Positions 7,875 through 14,282 of a stretch of DNA of 15,182 bases are shown piece after piece. The first letter of the stretch is position 1; each line of letters starts with the position of its first letter. Both the position numbers and the translations under genes were made by a program. This DNA is from Deltaproteobacteria bacterium (GTDB lineage: Bacteria > Desulfobacterota > Binatia > Bin18), in NCBI GenBank assembly GCA_016200595.1, contig JACQEL010000319.1, positions 1-15,182 on the forward strand, in the 5' to 3' direction. The notes below the pieces were generated by a model that was given only the letters and a program-made list of their open reading frames with translations, made no database searches and was not told the DNA's origin.

Positions 7875-8318
7875 ATGTCTTCTTTCTTGCAACGTCTCAG
7901 TTCTCTGTGGAAAAAACCCCAACCTGCTCCGGTCCTGGCTACGCCGCAAGAGGCCCCGCCGGTGAAAACCCCCGTGCCTCGCCAGGTCGCCAATCCGCCT
8001 GATCCACTCCGTCCGCTCAATGACGAGTTAGTGTACCAAGCGCTGCGTAACTGCTACGACCCCGAGCTGCCGGTGAATATTGTGGATCTCGGTTTGATTT
8101 ACGACGTCCGTATCCTGGACGACCGCGTCGATGTGAAAATGACCCTGACGACGCAAGGCTGCGGTATGGGAGGGCACATCGCGGGTGAGGCCGAAGAGCA
8201 ACTGCGCTCTCTTCCCGGAGTCCGTGAGGCAACCGTTGCCCTCGTGTGGGATCCCCCGTGGACGCCGAACATGATTAGCGCAGCCGGACGGAAAAGACTT
8301 GGCTTGCCCGAAGGGTAG
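7875..8318 (+). CDS. MIP18/DUF59 family protein, SufT-like Fe-S assembly factor
   Basis: A 147-residue cytosolic protein. ATG 7875 follows AGAGG after 4 nt and sits 21 bp behind the PLP enzyme stop. Residues about 13-45 form a Pro- and Lys-rich linker-like extension. The DUF59 domain follows, with CYDPELPVNIVDLGLIYDVR, then MTLTTQGCGMGGHIAGEAE and a C-terminal VWDPPWTPNMIS-AGRKRLGL. The Cys in TTQGCGMG is the conserved reactive position of the family. Relatives include SufT and PaaD, which help mature Fe-S proteins. Together with a cysteine synthase this suggests sulfur delivery or cluster maintenance. It is shorter than fused SufT proteins that carry an extra N-terminal domain. The N-terminal extension is not typical of minimal PaaD-type proteins. 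Family call firm; precise client unknown. Confidence 0.88.
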   Translation: MSSFLQRLSSLWKKPQPAPVLATPQEAPPVKTPVPRQVANPPDPLRPLNDELVYQALRNCYDPELPVNIVDLGLIYDVRILDDRVDVKMTLTTQGCGMGGHIAGEAEEQLRSLPGVREATVALVWDPPWTPNMISAAGRKRLGLPEG

Positions 8319-8409
8319 CAAGGTCACTTTTCTAGATCGAAACACCCGACATTTCTCATCCCTAGGCTCCGCCTACAGCAGTTTGCCCTTGCATGAAGAG
8401 AGCAAGAAG

Positions 8410-8485
8410 GTAGGCCGGAATAAGCGGAGCGTTTCCGGCATCGGCGAGCACGCCGGGAACGGCCTGCGGCCTTATCCCGGCCTAC
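8410..8485. repeat. REP-like palindromic repeat in convergent intergenic region
   Basis: GTAGGCCGGAATAAG (8410-8424) pairs with CTTATCCCGGCCTAC (8471-8485) at 14 of 15 positions. Internal GC-rich arms (CGTTTCCGGC, GCCGGGAACG) can pair too. A partial relative, GTAGGTCGGATGAGG, begins near 8531. The style (GTAGGCCGGA...TCCGGCCTAC) is like enterobacterial REP/BIME elements. It fills much of the 288-bp gap between two convergent genes and may act as a bidirectional transcription or mRNA-end structure. The rest of the gap holds nothing I recognise. Confidence 0.75.
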
Positions 8486-8606
8486 GACTGAGAAAACGGT
8501 CTGTCTCCTCGCTCAAATGGAAACCGTTGTAGGTCGGATGAGGCCTGCTTATCTTAGATTTGTTTGCAACTTGTCTTGGCCGTATGCGAGACTCGCCTTG
8601 GACTTC

Positions 8607-9980
8607 TTAGTGCGTTCCCTGCCGTCGCAGTACACTTACTAACTGTTCGAGTTCCTCTGTTTTCTGCGTAATTTCCTCAGCTTGGGGATGGCCCGGGCCG
8701 AACACGGCGGTGGCCTTTTGGTATTGCCCCAGCGCAGCTTCAAGCCGACCTTGCAGCTCCATCGCTTGGGCAAGCAGCATCAGCGAGTCACCCCGTTTTC
8801 CTCGGCGTTCGGCCACTTGGGCAAGAGTCAGATATGCCTCGTCGAGGCGAGGATCGATCTCCAGGGCAGCTCGACATTCGTGCTCAGCTCTCTTTAGATC
8901 CCCATCCTCGAAGAAGAGTCTGCCGAGCTGACTACGTGCGTCCGCGTCTTCGGGGTCAACCTCACTCTGGCGTGCGAACAATTGCCGGGCGCGATCCCGC
9001 TGCCCGAGGCGGAGGTAGGCGAGGGCGAGGTCGCGGTCAAGTCGAACTCCTTTCGCGCTGGCCTGTTCCAGGATTTGCCGAGCTTGCTCCCATTCGTTGT
9101 AGCGCAGTAATACGGAGCCCAGCAGCGCTAGAGCTTGAGGACTGTCTGGATTCTCGGTCACTCTTCGTTGATAATCGGCAATCACCTGTGCGCGCGGCTC
9201 CTGCAAAGCGCGCAGAATCGCTTGTACCCGCTCAAGCACAAAGTCGTTCGACGGCGCGGTTTGGTTCCATTGAAAGGTTCTCAGCGTACGCTCAATGTAG
9301 CTGAGGCGGTCCTCTGAGAGTGGGTGAGAACGAAAGTAAGGGGGGATATCAGTGGCATTCAAGTGCTCTTCAGCCCACATTTTTTTGAGAAACCGGGGCA
9401 TGCCATACGGATCGAAGCCCGCTTGCCGCATGTACTGTAAGCCGCGGTAATCCGCTTCTTCCTCAAGCTGACGTTGATAGCCAACTTGGGTCAGAGCTGC
9501 AGCCGAAGAGGCGCCCGCTGCCAATACCGGATTGATGATCGCTAAGGCCATTGCCGCCAGGCCTGCGTAGGAGGTCCATTTGGTGTCCTGTTGCTGGCGC
9601 ATGGCGTGGTGACCTTGCACATGGGCGATCTCATGCCCCATGACGCCAGCAAGTTCGTCTTCACTGCTAACTTGCAACAGCAGTCCGGAGTGGAGATAGA
9701 TATAGCCACCCGGCACGGAGAACGCGTTCAGATGGGGTTCTTGCACGACCGAGAACTGATAAGGAAACTCCGGGTGATCGAGATGAGAGACGATGCGTTG
9801 TCCCAACTGCTCGACATAACGTTGAACTGTGTAGTCCCGCACCAAGGGAAGTTGCGAAAGAGCGACCAGAGAGAACTTACGGCCGATTTCTACTTCTCCG
9901 TCAGCTGCCCTGAGCTGGGAGGGGAACCAGCCGCAAAGCGCGATTCCGCTCAGGAAGACCGTCAGTAAAACGCGTCGCAT
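8607..9980 (-). CDS. Secreted M48 family zinc metalloprotease with TPR repeats (BepA-like)
   Basis: The product is 457 residues from ATG 9980; a GTG three codons upstream (9989) is the alternative, and neither has a clear ribosome site. Residues 1-26 are a signal peptide with a hydrophobic core and cleavage after LRA. The protease domain has HEIAH at 116-120 (zinc ligands and catalytic Glu), the third ligand in EEEAD (about E173), and RSHPLSEDRL (217-226) typical of M48 proteins. After about residue 255 come several TPR units (LALLGSVLLRYNEWEQARQI, SQLGRLFFEDGDLKRAEHEC, and others), which fit partner binding. BepA-type proteins act in the periplasm on outer-membrane assembly. The gene is convergent with the DUF59 gene and alone on its strand. 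The family call is firm; the bepA name itself is only a likely functional parallel. Confidence 0.93.
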   Translation of the reverse strand: MRRVLLTVFLSGIALCGWFPSQLRAADGEVEIGRKFSLVALSQLPLVRDYTVQRYVEQLGQRIVSHLDHPEFPYQFSVVQEPHLNAFSVPGGYIYLHSGLLLQVSSEDELAGVMGHEIAHVQGHHAMRQQQDTKWTSYAGLAAMALAIINPVLAAGASSAAALTQVGYQRQLEEEADYRGLQYMRQAGFDPYGMPRFLKKMWAEEHLNATDIPPYFRSHPLSEDRLSYIERTLRTFQWNQTAPSNDFVLERVQAILRALQEPRAQVIADYQRRVTENPDSPQALALLGSVLLRYNEWEQARQILEQASAKGVRLDRDLALAYLRLGQRDRARQLFARQSEVDPEDADARSQLGRLFFEDGDLKRAEHECRAALEIDPRLDEAYLTLAQVAERRGKRGDSLMLLAQAMELQGRLEAALGQYQKATAVFGPGHPQAEEITQKTEELEQLVSVLRRQGTH

Positions 9981-10098
9981 TAACGGCACACGCTAGCATG
10001 CGAGACAACAAAGGCAATCCCGAGCTGACGAAGTCCCGTTTATGGAGTGCGGGACAGTTGAGGCTCAGCGCAGAAGACGATAGGGTAGGGGCGTGAAT

Positions 10099-10215
10099 AT
10101 GCTATTTGCTCATTGCACGTTGTCTGTGATGATTGGTGTGATGCTCTTGAGTTCAGGCGGCTGCGGTGTCCACGCTCCCGAAAGCAATTGGTGGCTGAGC
10201 GATCCCTCTCTCTAG
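10099..10215 (+). CDS. Possible 38-residue lipoprotein
   Basis: ATG 10099 (or GTG 10093) opens a 38-codon frame ending TAG 10213-10215. The first 16 residues are hydrophobic (LFAHCTLSVMIGVMLL), followed by SSGGC-GVHAPESNW. That is a short signal sequence with a cysteine placed like a lipobox, but the positions before Cys (S-G-G) fit the lipobox only partly. A purine-rich GGTAGGGG lies 8 nt upstream. The mature part would be only about 17 residues, as in some tiny entericidin-like lipoproteins. The stop codon is in the loop of a perfect hairpin. Evidence is composition and context only; it could be chance. Confidence 0.35.
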   Translation: MLFAHCTLSVMIGVMLLSSGGCGVHAPESNWWLSDPSL

Positions 10216-10228
10216 AAGAGAGGGATCG
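10200..10228 (+). terminator. Perfect 12-bp hairpin at end of small ORF
   Basis: CGATCCCTCTCT (10200-10211) is the exact reverse complement of AGAGAGGGATCG (10217-10228), with a 5-nt loop CTAGA holding the stop codon TAG. No T tract follows on either strand, so it is at best a non-classical terminator or an mRNA-end stabiliser. Confidence 0.45.
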
Positions 10229-10286
10229 TGCCACTCACCGTGCTCGGGCGCACTGCATGTTGAGCAGAGAAGAGCCCGCCGTCCAC

Positions 10287-10718
10287 TCACGACCCGGCGA
10301 AACCACGCCGCAGCGCTTTAATCGCTTTGGCTATACTCGCTGGGGAAGTGGCTTTTTCGGCGGCCACTAGCTGTACAAGCGCTTCTTTCTCGCGGCTGGT
10401 TATTCCCTGGCTCTGCTGCATGGATGAGTCGCGCAAGAACTTTTGCCATAAAGACTGGCTGGCCGGTGCGGCCTTTGCGGGGGCTTTGCCCAGCAAGGCC
10501 CGCACGCGCGGATTCGCCAGCAAATACAGCTCTTGTGAATCTAGCTTGAGCGCATTCGAAAGCCGCTCGACGACCTTTTGGCTCGGGTGACGCATGCCGC
10601 GTTCAAGGTAGCCAATGTAATTGGCCTTGACCCCGACCTTTTTCGCCACCATCTCTTGCGTGAGCCCTAACTCTCGTCGCCGGTCTTCGATTATGCGCCC
10701 GAAACTTCTATCTGCCAT
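10287..10718 (-). CDS. XRE-family helix-turn-helix transcriptional regulator
   Basis: The product is 143 residues. ATG 10718 is preceded by GAGGAGG, a strong ribosome site. Residues about 6-60 are a Cro/C1-type HTH: FGRIIEDRRRELGLTQEMVA, KKVGVKANYIGYLERGMRHP and VVERLSNALKLD. The stretch LTQEMVAKKVGVKANYIGYLE is the DNA-recognition core. After a short Ala/Pro linker (about 75-88), residues 90-143 are likely helical (LWQKFLRDS, TSREKEALVQLVAAEKATS) and may mediate dimerisation or signal sensing; I do not recognise that part. The gene lies just downstream of tRNA-Val on the same strand, behind its own promoter candidate. Its targets are unknown; two GAGAA/TTCTC dyads nearby are candidate operators. 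Stand-alone XRE proteins of this size are common in both chromosomes and mobile elements. Confidence 0.9.
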   Translation of the reverse strand: MADRSFGRIIEDRRRELGLTQEMVAKKVGVKANYIGYLERGMRHPSQKVVERLSNALKLDSQELYLLANPRVRALLGKAPAKAAPASQSLWQKFLRDSSMQQSQGITSREKEALVQLVAAEKATSPASIAKAIKALRRGFAGS

Positions 10719-10765
10719 AATATATTTTCCTCCTCTGCACCCAAACGCTCGGCGCTATTTCTTCA

Positions 10766-10794
10766 CTTTTAGCAGACTTTTTTTCTCCGCGCAA
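10766..10794 (-). promoter_or_regulatory. Promoter candidate for XRE regulator
   Basis: On the minus strand TTGCGC (10794-10789), a 17-bp A-rich spacer and TAAAAG (10771-10766; 4 of 6). It lies about 50 bp before the ATG. The -35 match is modest. Confidence 0.4.
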
Positions 10795-10813
10795 AATACT
10801 CACTGGGTTGGGA

Positions 10814-10827
10814 GAGAAAAAATTCTC
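10814..10827. repeat. Dyad GAGAA-N4-TTCTC, copy 1
   Basis: GAGAA/TTCTC arms around four A's, about 95 bp upstream of the XRE start and between it and the tRNA terminator. A partner copy lies at 11038-11049. Both are followed by TCGCA or CGCA on the + strand. It is a possible operator. Confidence 0.45.
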
Positions 10828-10885
10828 GCACTGTGAGAGGGCTCACTAGGTGACTCTTGCCTTTATCCCAGTGCCCAGGGCCGAT

Positions 10886-10915
10886 AAAAAAGAAGCCCGC
10901 GTTCCTGCGGGCTTC
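10886..10915 (-). terminator. Intrinsic terminator of tRNA-Val
   Basis: On the minus strand a perfect 9-bp stem, GAAGCCCGC/GCGGGCTTC (10915-10907 with 10900-10892), a 6-nt loop, and six T's (10891-10886). It begins 4 nt after the mature tRNA end. Confidence 0.9.
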
Positions 10916-10919
10916 AATA

Positions 10920-10993
10920 TGGTCGCACGGTGACTCGAACACCGGACCTCTTGCATGTGAGGCAAGCGCTCTAACCGACTGAGCTATGCGACC
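10920..10993 (-). tRNA. tRNA-Val (anticodon CAC)
   Basis: The minus strand folds as a complete cloverleaf. The acceptor GGTCGCA pairs with TGCGACC, the D stem is GCTC/GAGC, the anticodon stem is CTTGC/GCAAG around loop CTCACAT, and the T stem is CGGTG/CACCG with loop TTCGAGT. The anticodon is CAC, reading GUG valine codons. The discriminator is A and CCA is not encoded. An intrinsic terminator follows at once, and a promoter candidate lies upstream, so it looks like a single-gene transcript. Confidence 0.97.
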
Positions 10994-11005
10994 GCACGAT
11001 CTTCC

Positions 11006-11033
11006 CTTAGCATGCCCCCAAAGAGATTGTAAA
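11006..11033 (-). promoter_or_regulatory. Promoter candidate for tRNA-Val
   Basis: On the minus strand TTTACA (11033-11028; 5 of 6), a 16-bp spacer and GCTAAG (11011-11006; 3 of 6, preceded by T). The -10 box ends 12 nt before the mature tRNA 5' end, a normal leader length. An A/T-rich dyad sits just upstream, where an UP element would be. Confidence 0.5.
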
Positions 11034-11034
11034 T

Positions 11035-11081
11035 GGGGAGAAAATTCTCTCGCAGCAGGAAAGATCTCCCCGCCGCGAGAG
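11035..11081 (-). other. Interleaved 7-bp stems after fmdB (pseudoknot or alternative hairpins)
   Basis: On the minus strand CTCTCGC (11081-11075) pairs with GCGAGAG (11053-11047), and GGGGAGA (11071-11065) pairs with TCTCCCC (11041-11035). The stems cross, so they form either a pseudoknot or two competing hairpins. The first stem is followed by AATTTTCT, so it may work as a weak terminator for the upstream operon. It lies 16 nt after the fmdB stop. Confidence 0.5.
11038..11049. repeat. Dyad GAGAA-N2-TTCTC, copy 2
   Basis: The same arms as the dyad at 10814-10827 with a 2-nt centre, immediately upstream of the tRNA-Val -35 box. It overlaps the interleaved stems at 11035-11081. Confidence 0.45.
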
Positions 11082-11096
11082 CCCGTTGGGCGGAGA

Positions 11097-11438
11097 CTAA
11101 CTTGAAGAGGCCGTAGAACTTTCTTTGGTCGTGCTGGTCGTAGCGGATGAAGAGGAAGACGTAGAGGAAGACGTGGCAGAAGAGCTGTTGTCCTTGGACG
11201 TACTGGGCTTGGTCTCACTGGTCGTTGACTTGGCATCGTCAGTTTTGCTGGTACTAGCCCCATTCTTGCCATAGTCCGTGGCGTACCAACCGCTCCCTTT
11301 CAGATGGAAGGCGGAACGCGAGATCAACTTTGCGACTTTGGAGCCACACGTCGGGCATTTTTTGAGGGGAGCCTCGGTAATGCCCTGCATGGTCTCAAAG
11401 TTCCCACACTGCTTACAGGTGTATTCGTAGATCGGCAT
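11097..11438 (-). CDS. FmdB-family zinc-ribbon protein with Ser/Thr-rich tail
   Basis: The product is 113 residues from ATG 11438, preceded by GGGAGGC; the frame is open further upstream but MPIYEYTC is the family's normal start. The zinc ribbon has C8-x2-C11 (TCKQCGNFE) and C28-x2-C31 (KKCPTCGS). FmdB-type continuation KLISRSAFHLKGSGWYATDY follows. From about residue 60 the chain is almost entirely Ser, Thr, Lys, Ala and Asp, ending in Ser repeats, so it is disordered. The family is widespread and was once linked to formamidase regulation; its molecular role is unsettled. It is the last gene of the maf operon as I read it, 43 bp after yggU. The long Ser/Thr tail varies widely among relatives. 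Confidence 0.93.
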   Translation of the reverse strand: MPIYEYTCKQCGNFETMQGITEAPLKKCPTCGSKVAKLISRSAFHLKGSGWYATDYGKNGASTSKTDDAKSTTSETKPSTSKDNSSSATSSSTSSSSSATTSTTKESSTASSS

Positions 11439-11481
11439 GACGGCTTGCCTCCCGAGATAGAGAGATAATCGTCCAGCAACC

Positions 11482-11808
11482 CTAATCATCGACTCTTTTC
11501 TTGTCAACCCGTAAAAGGGTGTAATCGAGCCGCTTAGCGACGTCCTGGGGATTCGTGGTGCTTACGAACACCCTTTTCTCACGACTTTTCTCGCCAGATA
11601 CTAAGGAAACGGAGGTCCGCGGAACCTCTAAAAGTCCCGCCAGAAAAGCGAGCAGAGCAGAATTTGCTGCGTTCGCCACTGGCGGTGCGGTCAGCGTAAT
11701 CTTGAGTGCCTCCCCATGCAAGCCAACCACACGGTCGCGGGCAGCGCGCGGCTGCAGGTGGACACGTAAGAGTACGCCTGTGGCCAGCACACTCCACGGG
11801 CAAGACAT
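11482..11808 (-). CDS. yggU: DUF167 family protein (YggU-like)
   Basis: The product is 108 residues from ATG 11808, preceded by GTGAGG that overlaps the end of yggT; the ATG is 8 bp after the yggT gene ends. The core matches DUF167: LLRVHLQPRAARDRVVGLHG, ALKITLTAPPVANAANSALL, FLAGLLEVPRTSVSLVSGEK and SREKRVFV. The central P-P-V-x-x-x-A-N and G-x-x-S-R-x-K patterns are the family hallmarks. Function is unknown despite solved structures of relatives. In many proteobacteria yggU follows yggT, as here. Start further upstream in frame is open but would overlap yggT heavily, so I reject it. Confidence 0.92.
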   Translation of the reverse strand: MSCPWSVLATGVLLRVHLQPRAARDRVVGLHGEALKITLTAPPVANAANSALLAFLAGLLEVPRTSVSLVSGEKSREKRVFVSTTNPQDVAKRLDYTLLRVDKKRVDD

Positions 11809-11816
11809 CAGCAGCC

Positions 11817-12116
11817 TCACCGCAAGCGATACGCCAGATCTTGCAAATTCCCCACCAAAAAGATTTGCAGAAAATAGATAGCGGCAATCACGATAATGGG
11901 CGAAAAGTCGATACCACCGAAGGACACCGGTAGCCAACGCCGGACCCGATACAACACCGGATCCGTCGCCGAGTGCAGGAACTGGACAATCGGATTGTAA
12001 GGATCAGGATTCACCCAGGAAATGAGCGCGCGGATGATGATAATCCACATGTAGATTGACAGCAGCATATTGAGCACTGCTGCGAGTGCCGCAAAAAAAT
12101 TACCGAGCACAAACAT
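11817..12116 (-). CDS. yggT: YggT family integral membrane protein
   Basis: The product is 99 residues from ATG 12116 behind AAGGAGGA. There are two hydrophobic blocks, about residues 3-34 (LGNFFAALAAVLNMLLSIYM and on) and 70-90 (SPIIVIAAIYFLQIFLVG). Between them is the conserved turn WVNPDPYNPIVQFLHSATDP, then RVRRWLPVSFGGIDFSPI. Both are the signatures of the YggT repeat. This is a single-repeat form, half the length of the E. coli protein. YggT proteins sit in the inner membrane; related plant and cyanobacterial forms affect chloroplast or nucleoid organisation, and in bacteria the role is unclear. The gene begins 15 bp after proC, inside the conserved cluster. Confidence 0.94.
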   Translation of the reverse strand: MFVLGNFFAALAAVLNMLLSIYMWIIIIRALISWVNPDPYNPIVQFLHSATDPVLYRVRRWLPVSFGGIDFSPIIVIAAIYFLQIFLVGNLQDLAYRLR

Positions 12117-12131
12117 AACCTCTGCTCCTCC

Positions 12132-12941
12132 TTACCCCTGCCCCAGTTCTTTTGATCGACGAGTCGCGGCGCTCACTGCCCCAGCTATGGTCTCGACGAA
12201 CTTCCCGTCGGTCAGGACTGAAAGACCCGCAAGAGTCGTGCCGCCTGGTGAGGTTACCATAGCGCGCAGTTCCTGCGGGTTTTTTCCGGTTTCTTTCAAC
12301 ATCGCCACTGCTCCTTCGATCGTTTGCAAGGTCAGCCGTGTGGCCACGGCCGGGGAAAGGCCGGCTTGAATGCCGCCCGCGATTAAGGCTTCGGCAAAAA
12401 GATACACGTAGGCTGGCCCACTACCGCTGAGGCCGGTAACGGGATCCATCAGCGCCTCATCTTTGACTGCCAATGCTTCCCCCACGCCGCGGAACAGCGT
12501 CAGCGTCAGCTTTTCGTCCTGTGGTTTGGCCTTGTGACCGCGCACGACCACTGCTATCCCTTTCCCCAAGAGCGCTGGCGTATTCGGCATGACCCGCACT
12601 ACCCGGGCGTCACTACCCAGGCCGTTCTCCAGGCGCCGTAATGGCACACCCGCCGCGATAGAGACGAACAGTTTTTCTTTGGTCACTTCTGACTGAATAT
12701 CGGCCAGGACCTGGTCGATGATCTGCGGCTTCACCGCCAGTATGATCGTTTGTGCCGCGCGCACGACCGCCCGATTGTCGTTCAAGCCCTCGACGCGATA
12801 CGCGCGTTTGATCTTTCTCAGCTGGACCGGCACGACGTCACTGACGAGCATATCTTGCGGCCGGTACAGCTTCGCTGCCAGTAGCCCCTTGAGCAGAGCT
12901 CCAGCCATGTTTCCCGCACCAATAAAACCGATCTTTTTCAT
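12132..12941 (-). CDS. proC: Pyrroline-5-carboxylate reductase
   Basis: ProC makes proline from pyrroline-5-carboxylate with NAD(P)H in the cytosol. The start is ATG 12941 behind GAGGAGAGG; nine extra in-frame codons upstream overlap yggS and are rejected. The product is 269 residues, the usual size. The Rossmann motif is KKIGFIGAGNMAGALLKGL at the N-terminus. AVKPQIIDQVL, VVRVMPNTPALLGKG, the signature GLSGSGPAYVYLFAEAL and VTSPGGTTLAGL with the expected helices at the end are all present. It lies 13 bp after yggS. The pairing with yggS, a PLP-homeostasis protein, and yggT is a conserved bacterial neighbourhood. Confidence 0.97.
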   Translation of the reverse strand: MKKIGFIGAGNMAGALLKGLLAAKLYRPQDMLVSDVVPVQLRKIKRAYRVEGLNDNRAVVRAAQTIILAVKPQIIDQVLADIQSEVTKEKLFVSIAAGVPLRRLENGLGSDARVVRVMPNTPALLGKGIAVVVRGHKAKPQDEKLTLTLFRGVGEALAVKDEALMDPVTGLSGSGPAYVYLFAEALIAGGIQAGLSPAVATRLTLQTIEGAVAMLKETGKNPQELRAMVTSPGGTTLAGLSVLTDGKFVETIAGAVSAATRRSKELGQG

Positions 12942-12954
12942 GCCTCTCCTCTGG

Positions 12955-13644
12955 TTATCGTTCTCCAAAAATCGCTCGACCGATCCGCACGATCGTGGCC
13001 CCCTCCTCGATAGCGACGGCGTAATCCTCAGTCATGCCCATCGACAACTCGCGCAGTTCGATGTTGGCCGTGCGGAATCTGGCATATTGCTCGCGTAACC
13101 GGGCCAGCGTACGGAAATAGGGGCGTGCCGCTTCGGCCTGCGGGCCGAGTGGGGGGACAGTCATCAGCCCCTCAACGCGCAGGCAGGACAGCGCGGCAGC
13201 TTCTGCTAAGAGAGTGTCGAGGCGTTGGACGACAATCCCACTTTTGCTCGGCTCATCCCCAAGGTTGACCTCGATCAAGGCGCGCGCCACAACTCCCAGT
13301 TTCTCTGCCTGGCGGTGAAGTTCTCGTGCCAACGCTATACTATCGAGAGACTGAATGAGCGTAAAAAGGCGGAGTGCAGCTCGGGCTTTATTACGCTGTA
13401 AATGACCAATGAGATGCCAGCGCGCCGGCTCTGGCACCAGGGCGATTTTTTCTTGCGCCTCCTGCACATAATTTTCCCCGATGTCGGTTGCTCCTGCGGC
13501 CAGAGCTGCACGCACCAACTCTGGCCCCTTGGTTTTGGCCGCGCACACAATGGTAATCGCCTCGGGTGGGCGGCCACTGCGTTGCGCTGCGAGCACAACC
13601 TGTTCGCGCACGCGGGCGTAATTAGCGGCAACATCGGCCATCAT
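12955..13644 (-). CDS. yggS: PLP homeostasis protein, YggS/PLPBP family
   Basis: This is a cytosolic PLP-binding protein that controls free pyridoxal phosphate and amino acid balance, not an ordinary enzyme. It is 229 residues, a single TIM-barrel-type domain. The PLP lysine is K37 in IVCAAKTKG. Other family landmarks are GENYVQEAQEK, WHLIGHLQRNKAR, RALIEVNLGDEPSKSG, LRVEGLMTVPP, and ELSMGMTEDYAVAIEEGATI with VRIGRAIFG at the end. ATG 13644 overlaps the maf stop by ATGA; a second ATG directly follows, so the exact start is uncertain by one codon. Translational coupling to maf is likely. Confidence 0.96.
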   Translation of the reverse strand: MMADVAANYARVREQVVLAAQRSGRPPEAITIVCAAKTKGPELVRAALAAGATDIGENYVQEAQEKIALVPEPARWHLIGHLQRNKARAALRLFTLIQSLDSIALARELHRQAEKLGVVARALIEVNLGDEPSKSGIVVQRLDTLLAEAAALSCLRVEGLMTVPPLGPQAEAARPYFRTLARLREQYARFRTANIELRELSMGMTEDYAVAIEEGATIVRIGRAIFGER

Positions 13645-14252
13645 TCTTTATGTGCCTCTTGGTGATTGAGGAGCCCTACGGCACGGAGGGCAGCCTGTAC
13701 CTCGGCCATGGGCAAGCCGACAATATTGGTATACGACCCTTCGACACGTTCAACTAAGGAAGCGCCTACGCCCTGCACGGCATAAGCGCCGGCCTTGTCG
13801 AACGGCTCGCCGGTAGCGAGGTACTCACCAATCTGCGCAGCTGAGAGAGGCTTGAACGTTACACGACTGGTGACGACTTGTCTCATGCGCACCCGACTAT
13901 CTCCATCGAGTAAAGCAAAGGCGGTCATGACGCGATGCGTACGGCCGGAGAGCTTGCTCAGCATCCGTTGCCCGTCTGCGGCATCCCGCGGCTTACCCAG
14001 GACCTCTCCGTCGATTTCGACGATCGTATCGGCGCCGAGGACCCAGATGCCAGGATGTCTCTGTGCAACATCCTGGGCTTTCTCGCTAGCCACGCGTAGA
14101 GCATATTCTTGCGCGAGCTCTCCAGGCTGAGCAGCTTCGGAGGTATCACTCGGGATGACGACAAAAACGACCCCAATTCTTTGCAGCAACTCCCGACGGC
14201 GCGGGGAAGCAGAGGCAAGAATGAGGTGTGGGGTAGCGTTGCGTGGTTCCAT
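13641..14252 (-). CDS. maf: Maf-family nucleoside triphosphate pyrophosphatase
   Basis: Maf proteins hydrolyse non-canonical or modified nucleotides to monophosphates, cleansing nucleotide pools. The product is 203 residues from ATG 14252 (TAGGA 4 nt upstream). The frame is open further upstream but MEPRNATPHLILASASPRR begins like the family. Motifs: ASASPRRRELL (nucleotide site), GADTIVEIDGEVLGKP, KLSGRTHRVMTAFAL, GEPFDKAGAYAVQG and VEGSYTNIVGLP. The last two, with Gln in AVQG, fit the YhdE-like dTTP/UTP branch. It is the first gene of the six-gene minus-strand run and overlaps yggS by 4 bp. Subfamily assignment is moderate; the family is firm. Confidence 0.95.
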   Translation of the reverse strand: MEPRNATPHLILASASPRRRELLQRIGVVFVVIPSDTSEAAQPGELAQEYALRVASEKAQDVAQRHPGIWVLGADTIVEIDGEVLGKPRDAADGQRMLSKLSGRTHRVMTAFALLDGDSRVRMRQVVTSRVTFKPLSAAQIGEYLATGEPFDKAGAYAVQGVGASLVERVEGSYTNIVGLPMAEVQAALRAVGLLNHQEAHKE

Positions 14253-14282
14253 AGTCCTACAAAAAAGCGCCGTTCGCACTTT

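Noticed and set aside
8834..9304. Plus-strand open frames inside the metalloprotease gene
   Set aside because: They are shadows of the TPR-coding region, with Arg-rich products lacking motifs.
10113..10370. 85-codon plus-strand frame across the small lipoprotein and XRE end
   Set aside because: It has no ribosome site, overlaps the XRE coding end and has no pattern; the shorter frame at 10099 fits better.
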